This document shows, piece by piece, positions 56,481 to 64,000 of a stretch of 64,000 nucleotides of DNA. Position 1 is the stretch's first letter, and the number at the start of each line of letters is the position of its first letter. The DNA comes from Hofstenia miamia. Taxonomy: Eukaryota; Xenacoelomorpha; Acoela. Below the pieces are notes generated by a model. The model did not search any database. It was not told where the DNA came from and was given only the letters and a program-made list of their open reading frames with translations. A program made the position numbers and the translations under genes. The stretch lies in the NCBI GenBank assembly GCA_004352715.1, contig SCFE01000063.1:1642058-1706057 (forward strand), written 5' to 3'.

Positions 56481-58341
56481 TTATTGTGTTAAGTAATATA
56501 TTCACCATTTCATCAATCACGGCTTTCAGAACCGATACAACTTGTTCAGTTGCAATTTCAAGTCCCTTATTGGAACTTCAGGGAGAAAACGCAGCGCGGC
56601 GGCAGCAGTAGCCGCAGCAATATATTCATTATTTGTGAAAATGGAGCCTCGTAAGTGGTCTTTCAGGTCTGAATTCAACTACCTCTCACTTATGTTTAGG
56701 TCTGGTGAATGTTTCGATTATTGACCAGCAATATGCATCGCTGATCAAATAATTACACTTAAACAGGTTATTAATGACACTTGATACAATCTTGCTTCCA
56801 CTCACCTTTTATATGAATAGGCATTCTGCCAAGAACTTGCTATTTGTTGCCGCTTAATTTCAAAAAGTCAATATAGGCAACGCTGTCTAACTGTTCATGT
56901 ACGAAACAGATTGAAATATTTGAGCACTGAAATGCCCATTTGTGATGAATGATATGCTGACATTGTTTTTTGGAGTTTGTCTGATGGATGACACCTGGTA
57001 AAATTTGTGATCCCTTGAAGTTCCCACACGATTTCCTCTTTTTGTTGGTTATTGATCAAATGCAATAATAGTCTCGTCTTCTATAACGTATTTCTATGAG
57101 TGCTTGATCCAATAGCATAACAATGATTTATGCACATTGAACAAGACTAATCTTATTTGAATCCGAAAAACCCGCAATTTCACACATGTTGAATAAACGT
57201 ACCATCAATCGAAATCATTCATAAGAATGATATAAATAGCGCAGACACTGAGCGTAGTCATTTCTGATAGATCACGTGTAGACAGAATGCCTGACCACAG
57301 CAATATTATTGGTGGATCTAGCACTAACAGGTCTGCCTGAATGAAATTTATCACTCAGAAGTTTGATTTCCCAATGAATATTCATTGATCTATTTGGAAA
57401 TAGTGCTGTAGCCAAGTCTCCCCAAACACTTTGTAAGTGGGATTGAATATTTGGATAGACTTACATTCGAATACACTATTTCGATGCATTTATTTCAGCA
57501 TTCTAACACAGAAAGTAACGATTACTAAAATCAATAGTTTGACAGAGATGGAATCGGATCAAAGCTCGGCTCGGATCAGAGCTAAATTTTGAGAACATTT
57601 CGGTTTCAAAAAACTTCAAAAGTGTATTATATAAATACATTTTATACATTTAACACCACCTTAAGTTCGTTAATAATGTGAAATCATTTTGGTAAACTCT
57701 AACTGATTTGGGCAATGATATAACTTCCTTTTAGGCCAATGTTTTAGGTATTGGCTTAGCTCAATTATGTTACCAAAGAACAAAAAACATATCCAAAATC
57801 AGGAAAAGCAACGCATTTCCTCTTTCATTTTCTCTGAGTTTTTGCAGAACACTCCTTACTGGGGGTTCGCAGTCTATCGGTCAAAAAATATTACTGACAA
57901 CCCAAGGGGATTTAGAAATAATGATTATTTGAGCCTTCATTATGGCAAAAATTTAAATGAATTTCAAGAAATCGGAATTTTCATCAAAAATAATGTTTTT
58001 AAATATATCAGTTGCTACAATGCAATTTTGTACAAATTTTCATTATTTCGGATTTCAAGTTTCCTAAAAGGCTTGGCGAAATGTATTTGAAAACTTATTA
58101 TCAATGACTTGTTATTCTACCTAGGCTGGTTAAGGTTAATCACTAAACGACACTCTCGAAAAATGCTTTGGCTTTGCCTGGACTGGTACAATTTTCCAAT
58201 CCCTGACGTTTCTTTAATCTACCTTAATTTTCAAATTAGCATGTTTTTTTTAAATATTTCATTGCTTAAGCTGCTTTGTAACAAGTCTAAAAATATATTT
58301 AATAAAAATGTATAAAATCCAAACAAAATATAGGTTTTTCT
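56481..58341. repeat. Tandem duplication, copy A
   Basis: Matches the immediately following 58354-59637 at an offset of about 1861 at its start, with roughly 5% differences, so this is a real and older duplication. Copy A has about 615 bp (57313-57927) that copy B lacks. Confidence 0.85.
56490..56950 (-). pseudogene. Decayed Tc1/mariner transposase C-terminus, copy A
   Basis: On the - strand, about 56735-56555 reads HSPDLNISER, a stop, then LNSDLKDHLRGSIFTNNEYI. This matches the end of Tc1/mariner transposases (SPDLxPxDxxLF..LKxHLRG). Upstream, at about 56930-56860, ISICFVHEQLDSVAYIDFL fits the middle of the catalytic domain. Stops and frame changes throughout. The same fragment recurs in copy B. 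Confidence 0.65.
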
Positions 58342-58369
58342 GTTTTTATTGTATTTTATTGTATTAAGT

Positions 58370-58900
58370 TTCATCAATCACGGCTTTGAGAACCGATACA
58401 ACTTGTTCAGTTGCAATTTCAAGTCTCTTATTAGAACTTCAGAGAGAAAACGCAAGGCGGCGGCAGCAGCAGCGATATATTCATTATTTGTGAAAATGGA
58501 GCCTCGTAAGTGGTCTTTCAGGTCTGAATTCAACTACCTCTCACCTATATTTAAGTCTGGTGAATGTTGCGATTATTGACCAGCAATATGCATCGCTGAT
58601 CAGAGAATTGCATTTAAACAGGTTATTAATGACACTTGATACAATCATGCTTCCACTCACCTTTTATATGAATAGGCATTCTGCCAAGAACTTGCTATTT
58701 GTTGCCGCTTAATTTCANNNNNNNNNNNNNNNNNNNNNNNNNNNNNNNNNNNNNNNNNNNNNNNNNNNNNNNNNNNNNNNNNNNNNNNNNNNNNNNNNNN
58801 NNNNNNNNNNAAAGTCAATATAGGCAACGCTGTCTAACTGTTCATGTACGAAACAGATTGAAATATTTGAGCACTGAAATGCCCATTTGTGATGAATGGC
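58370..58900 (-). pseudogene. Decayed Tc1/mariner transposase C-terminus, copy B
   Basis: Same reading as copy A, including DLKDHLRGSIFTNNEYI and ISICFVHEQLDSVAYIDF on the other side of the N run. Confidence 0.6.
58718..58810. other. Assembly gap, 93 N
   Basis: Flanked by AATTTCA and AAAGTC. In copy A (56865-56880) these are joined as AATTTCAAAAAGTC, so the gap probably represents about one base. Confidence 0.9.
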
Positions 58901-59637
58901 ATGCTGACATTTTTTTTTGTGATCCATAGAAGTTCCCACACGATTTCCTCTTTTTGTTGGTTTATTGATCAAATTCAATAATAGTCTCGTCTTCTGTAAC
59001 ATATTTCTCTGAGTGCTTGATACAATAGCATAACAATGATTTATGCACATTGAACAAGACTAATCTTATTTGAATCCAAAAAACCGCAATTTCACACATG
59101 TTGAATAAACGTACCATCAATCGAAATCATTCATAAGAATTATATAAATAGTGCTGACACTGAGCGTAGTCATTTCTGATAGATCACGTGTAGACAGAGT
59201 GCCTGACCACAGCAATATTATTGAGCCTTCATTATGGCAAAAATTTGAATGAATTTCAAGAAATCTGAATTTTCATCAAAAATAATTTATGTTTTTTAAA
59301 TACATCAGTTGCTACAATGCAATTTTGTACAAATTTTCATTATTTCGGATTTGAAGTTTCCTAAAAAGCTTGGCGAAATGTATTTGAAAACTTATCATCA
59401 ATGGCTTCTTATTCTACCAAGGCTGGTTAAGGTTAATCACTAAATGACACTCTTGAAAAATGCTTTGGCTTTGCCTGGACTGGTACAATTGTCCAATCTC
59501 TGACGTTTCTTTAATCTACCTTAATTTTCAAATTATCATGTTTTTTTAAATATTTCATTGCTTAAGCTGCTTTGTAACAAGTCTAAAAATAAATTTAATA
59601 TAAATGTATAAAATCCAAACAAAAATAGGTTTTTCTG

Positions 59638-60766
59638 TATGTAGGGCAGGTTTCATAAAAAAATATGTCTTTAAAGCATTTGTTTTCATTGTGGAATCTT
59701 GCACAAAGATTCTCTATGCAATATTATTTTAGCAATTTTTCAGGTTTGTTTTATACTAAATTAGCACGTACTTTATGCACATTCATAAAGCCAAAACAGA
59801 AAATAAACTTTGTCAATATTTACCCTGAATAAATAATGTTCTCAATCTTGATTATTAAATTCTGCAGCAGCTGCCATGAGTAAAATTGTCCACATTTCAA
59901 GAAACCAAAAATTCTGTCTTGATCAAGCATTTTGGATGAAGTTTGATTTTTACTAGAGTTGGGAGTTTCAGTTTTTTTCAGTTACCCCTAATCTCTGTGT
60001 GTAGGCTCTTTATCAGGAATAATATTGAATTGCTATAATCATATCCTTTAAATATGAAATGCTGTAATACAATGGTTTGATATGATAATCACAAAATGAT
60101 TATTTTTGCAAAATTTATATAATTTGATACTTAAATTTTGGAAATAAATTTGAAGCATTCATTCGGGTTTTTTCGGATTCACTGAAATTGCAGAAAATTT
60201 CTATTTACAACCAATAACTGAAGTCTTCTTGTTTACTGTAAACATTAGTTATACAATTCCTTTTGACTAATTGCTGTGAAACCTCCTTTGTGAATTACTA
60301 ACATAATAATTTGGAAGATTTTTAAAAAATAAAATAATAATCATCCATAAAAATTGTGTAAAAGTTTTGAAATATACCGACACGACGACAAAATTAAGAA
60401 ACCGCTAAAAGCTTAATGAATTCAAAGTGAAAAAAGAGTTTTTCAAAAAATAACAGAAGGGGGCTTGAGCCCCATTGTTTTTACAACAGGTTTCGCGATA
60501 TTTTTTCTCACAACTTATAAAATTGGTGACAAATATTTCAAATCTGAAAATGCGATTCATGTTAGTTATCACATAGCGATAAAATTGTAAACCAACTAAA
60601 AACGTTTTTTATATAAACTTGCAAATAGAAAAACAGAATTCTGAAAAAGTTTCTCTTTAATATGTAGCACGTCGATTATCTAAGCTGTTGCAAACCATTG
60701 CCAAACTAATAATACTAACATAATTTGGGATGTTATTCAATCAAAAAATCTCATATAAATTGCATT
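59638..60766. other. Intergenic, nothing recognised
   Basis: AT-rich with no coding frame or clear repeat. Confidence 0.4.
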
Positions 60767-61141
60767 TAGTGTTCTGCGGCATAGCCAGCTACGACAAAGG
60801 AGCTACAACTAACAGCTACGGCCAAAATACCGGCTAAAGTTCATATATGAAAATACTAATTTTCAATTGATTTCAAGTTGTTTCAGTTTTGAAGTCTAAT
60901 CATAAAAGTGATGATATTTTATAGGTGTGACTATCAAAAATATATTTTAGTTTATGTGCTGCCTAAGAAGTATAGAGGATGCATTGCAGGATTGTTGCAG
61001 TGAAAATTACAGTATTGCACTTAGTAGTAGTAAAAAACACCAACTATGGCTAAAGCATTACGGCTAACGACCAGCTATGGTCAAAATTGATTTTTTACGG
61101 CCGGCTATGGCCAAGAAAATTGCCTTGGCCGCAGAACACTA
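60767..61141. mobile_element. hAT-type MITE (375 bp)
   Basis: Perfect 14-bp inverted ends TAGTGTTCTGCGGC. Flanks ATTGCATT (60759-60766) and ATTGCGCT (61142-61149) agree at 6 of 8. Subterminal repeats of GGCTATGGC/GCCGGCTAT type occur near both ends, a trait of hAT elements. Confidence 0.8.
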
Positions 61142-61149
61142 ATTGCGCT

Positions 61150-64000
61150 ATAAGCATTAACAATGCTAAGATCAACTTAGTCTTCAGAAAAATCACTTTG
61201 GCAGACAATAATCAATTTCCACTCATAATCAAAATCAGAAACGAATTTGCTTCTTGTGGATGGAGAATTACAGATAAAAGAAGCAATCTATTTCAAACAT
61301 AGATGGATATTGCCCGAAAATTAGAACCAACACCCAGCAGAAATCCAGTTGTGTCCAATTAAATCCTAGCCATTTTAGGCCCATTTTGTGATAGTTGACA
61401 AAAACATTTCTTGAATTTTTTAGCTTGACTAAAATTGACTGTATTAGATTCTAGTACTAGGAGAGCATTTGATACTATTGTAATATTTCAAAATTTAACA
61501 TTGATTTTTCAACACATTGTTTTTAAGTTATATAAGATTCACTACTATTGAGTTGATTTGCATGCACTATTGCGTAAGTATGTTTTTCCAATACCTAAGT
61601 CCAAGCCCTACCCTGTTCTCCTCCGTATATAGAGCTGGGTGCTAGCCGGTTGAAATTCTGATCCGTTCCGAATCAAAAACCAAAATTCTTTTAAAAATTT
61701 GGATCAGATCGGATCCGGATCACAAAGTTTCGGCTCCGGATCAGATCCGATCCTAAAATGTTGGATCCGATATCATCTCTGTGCTCTTTAGCTTCAATGC
61801 AGATGCAATTATGCTGTTATGCAATATTTATATCTCGTCACTGGGTAATTCATTTTTTTTGAATTTTCCGGGCTCTTCCTCGGTCACAGGGTGAAGTCAC
61901 ATTTTTCGACGTGGTTGCAACTCTGATTAGAAATTTTGAGTCATGGTGGAAACAAAATCACAAGCCTAATTCAACTGGTTTATAATAGCGCTAATTTTAG
62001 TAAATACTTAAAAGGATTAGACTGCAAAGGGTACACATGCAATATTAATTTCACCTTTACATACAGGATTGGCCATAAGTCATATGCAAAATAATCCATT
62101 CACTTAAAATAAAAATAATCAATATCAAAGAAATATTATTTTAAAGCAACTAAAAAGGAGCCTTATCTAAACGTTATAGCAAATGCTCCAATGTCCCTAC
62201 TTATTCTTGCAGGACCACATCGGAAATGTGTTTGATATTTTCAACAGCCTTATCTTAATTCATATCTCGTAGTTCCTTCAAATTCAGATTCAATACGCTT
62301 TCGCAAAACCCCAAAACCGTGTTCGTCATTACTTATGAAACTTTTTTGAAATCATTTTATTATTGATATCAGTGATGGGAAATGTCAGCAATTTATTTCT
62401 AAGCTATTAAATATAATTTTAACTTTCTTACTTACTTTACTTACTTTTTTCTCACTAACAATACTAAGTTTTTTATCAAAATAGCAAGACTACTTCACTG
62501 GTTGAAAAACAATGTCATACAAGGAATAAGCAGATATTTTCAAAAAAAATTTTTAGGGTCATAAGTTATAGTAAAAGTTAGAAAAAGTCCCATTAAGAAA
62601 GCTCCATAACTTTTTTATAGTAATCAAAAGTTTAATAAGGAAGGTGAATCCTGCCTCCATATCAATTCGGGTTAATCATATAACCCTCAGATCAAAATGG
62701 GGTCCATTGGTCCCCAAAGTAAATTCTGAAACGTCCTGCCAACTAACTAATATAATGAATTTAGACCAGCTCATAGGGCAATTATAATTTTAATACATAG
62801 TTTTAAGAAATGTACAAAAATTGAAGTTTGAAAGGAATTTTTGCAGTATAAATAGCAAGTTGAATTTTCATAATTGCCATTTGAGGGATAAAGTCATTAG
62901 GGACAATTGTTAAAATTCATGTCCTAGGGTGAATGGAGAAATACCACCAACTTGTGGAATCAATGCCAGACTGTGTGCAAATGGCGATACAAGCAATTGT
63001 CATAATTTAGGAATACATTCTAACAAATTCCAAACCTTTAGAGCCTTTAAAAGTTTAAGTGATTCCAAAAACATCCACAAATTTTGAGATCACATTTCTG
63101 AACATTCTAAGTTGATGGTGCTGATATGAAAAATATGTGTGCAAAGTTAGACATAAAGAGGGAAAAAGAGAAAAAATAGGGAACGGAGACTATTAATTTG
63201 TTGCCAACTACATAATAATTTATGGAGTGCTGAATTGAAATTTTAGATAAAATAACCAATTAATTGTATAAAATTGTTAGATTTGCTACAATTTTAATAT
63301 ATAATGCCTCAATAACAGAAATTCATTGGCATGTATAAAATTTAAATATGAACAATGTTTAAATATTTAGAAAAAATTAATGTCTTAGACATCAACCCGA
63401 CTGAAATTGAATATCTGAATCTGGCCCGACACATTTTACAACTAGACCAAAGCAAAGTTAAAATGATGCCAATACATTCATGACAGAAAAGAACCACACT
63501 CCTATGCAAAAGTGTGGAATATTCTTATTTGCTTGTAAATTTAATGCGAAAAGATCTAAACAATTATTCAAATAATGAGAAGTTGGGATTAACAAAATCA
63601 TAGTACAAAGTGCATAAAAATAACTTATAAATAAATGTAAAAAGAAGATAATATAAAGCATAGTGCAACAGTAATGACAACCCTGTAGAAAACAAAATAT
63701 TCCAGAGTTTTGCATACCAGTGTACATAATATGACTTGTAAATCAAAGAAACAACCAAGAATTCGCTTGTTGCACTGAAATTAAGAAATAAAGTTAACTA
63801 AGAAGTACACTAAATATAACTACTATGCATTAATTATTTTTACATGAAGAAAATTAAGAGAGTAATGGAGAGTTATTGCCATTTAACGATTCCAAATCTT
63901 TGAGATTCAGTTTAACTTTCTTTTTCTTTAGGTGGCTTAGTGTACGACTCCAAGTAGAATCGAGAGAATAAGATGAAGAACGAAAGCATATAGAAAAATG
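61150..64000. other. No firm gene; GGATC-rich patch at 61660-61780
   Basis: 61625-61790 is rich in GGATC(A/C)GATC words and ends near CATCTCTG, the inverse of the CAGAGATG end seen elsewhere. At 63932, TTTCTTTTTCTTTAG is a strong splice-acceptor-like run followed by GTGGCTTAGTGTACG; it could start an exon that continues outside the window, but I cannot identify it. Confidence 0.4.

Larger units (their letters stand above)
58354..59637. repeat. Tandem duplication, copy B
   Basis: Direct repeat of copy A with small differences, a 615-bp deletion at 59221-59226 (junction ATTATT) and the 93-N gap. Both copies end at ATAGGTTTTTCTG. Confidence 0.85.

Noticed and set aside
63932-64000. Exon start after a long pyrimidine run near the window end
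   Set aside because: Strong acceptor, but too little sequence remains and stops appear early in two frames.
1-64000. CRISPR arrays, bacterial operons, rRNA genes
   Set aside because: No regularly spaced repeats, no ribosome-binding sites or dense coding, and no rRNA-like conserved sequence seen; the window is plainly eukaryotic.

Overview
The window is eukaryotic: AT-rich, two spliced protein-coding genes with conserved exon phases, and dense, mostly broken retrotransposons and DNA transposons. RP2 and ELOVL homologues, PHD-finger LINEs and abundant hAT, piggyBac and Tc1/mariner sequences point to an invertebrate animal. I cannot name the species. There are two runs of N (27730-28729, exactly 1000; 58718-58810, 93) and a single N at 9384, so this is a draft assembly.

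Two host genes can be rebuilt exon by exon on the + strand. (1) 11153-22748 is an eight-exon orthologue of RP2, the TBCC-domain GTPase-activating protein for ARL3. It predicts 348 residues (human 350), and the catalytic arginine and partner glutamate fall at residues 118 and 138, as in human. Its last intron has a GC donor. (2) 46427-53244 is a five-exon very-long-chain fatty-acid elongase (ELOVL family) of 287 residues with the HxxHH box and a C-terminal KxKxx ER-retrieval signal. A third, weak two-exon candidate lies at 36872-37484. RP2 acts in ciliary trafficking of lipidated proteins and the elongase acts in ER lipid synthesis; nothing here suggests they are co-regulated.

Layout. 1-4316: a decayed endonuclease/RT LINE (+) split by a second, opposite LINE that begins with a PHD finger. 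6454-7690: another decayed PHD LINE. 8250-10518: an apparently exact 1134-bp direct duplication around one N, probably an assembly error. 11153-22748: RP2, with introns holding a piggyBac MITE, a hAT MITE, LINE pieces and a broken mariner. 24085-32870: a LINE graveyard with several layers of insertion, including a 727-bp Tc1-like element with intact ends and a LINE fragment exposed at the edge of the 1-kb gap. 31946-40247: hAT MITEs and a long hairpin repeat. 41960-45763: decayed hAT and piggyBac transposases on the - strand. 46427-53244: the elongase gene, with a hAT MITE and an unclassified transposase-like fragment in its last intron. 56481-59637: a tandem duplication containing a decayed Tc1/mariner transposase and a gap that is probably not real. 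59640-64000: mostly featureless apart from one hAT MITE.

I see no wholly new system. The most useful results are the two full host gene models, the GC-AG intron, families of non-autonomous elements defined by both ends plus target duplications, the nested insertion histories and two likely assembly errors.
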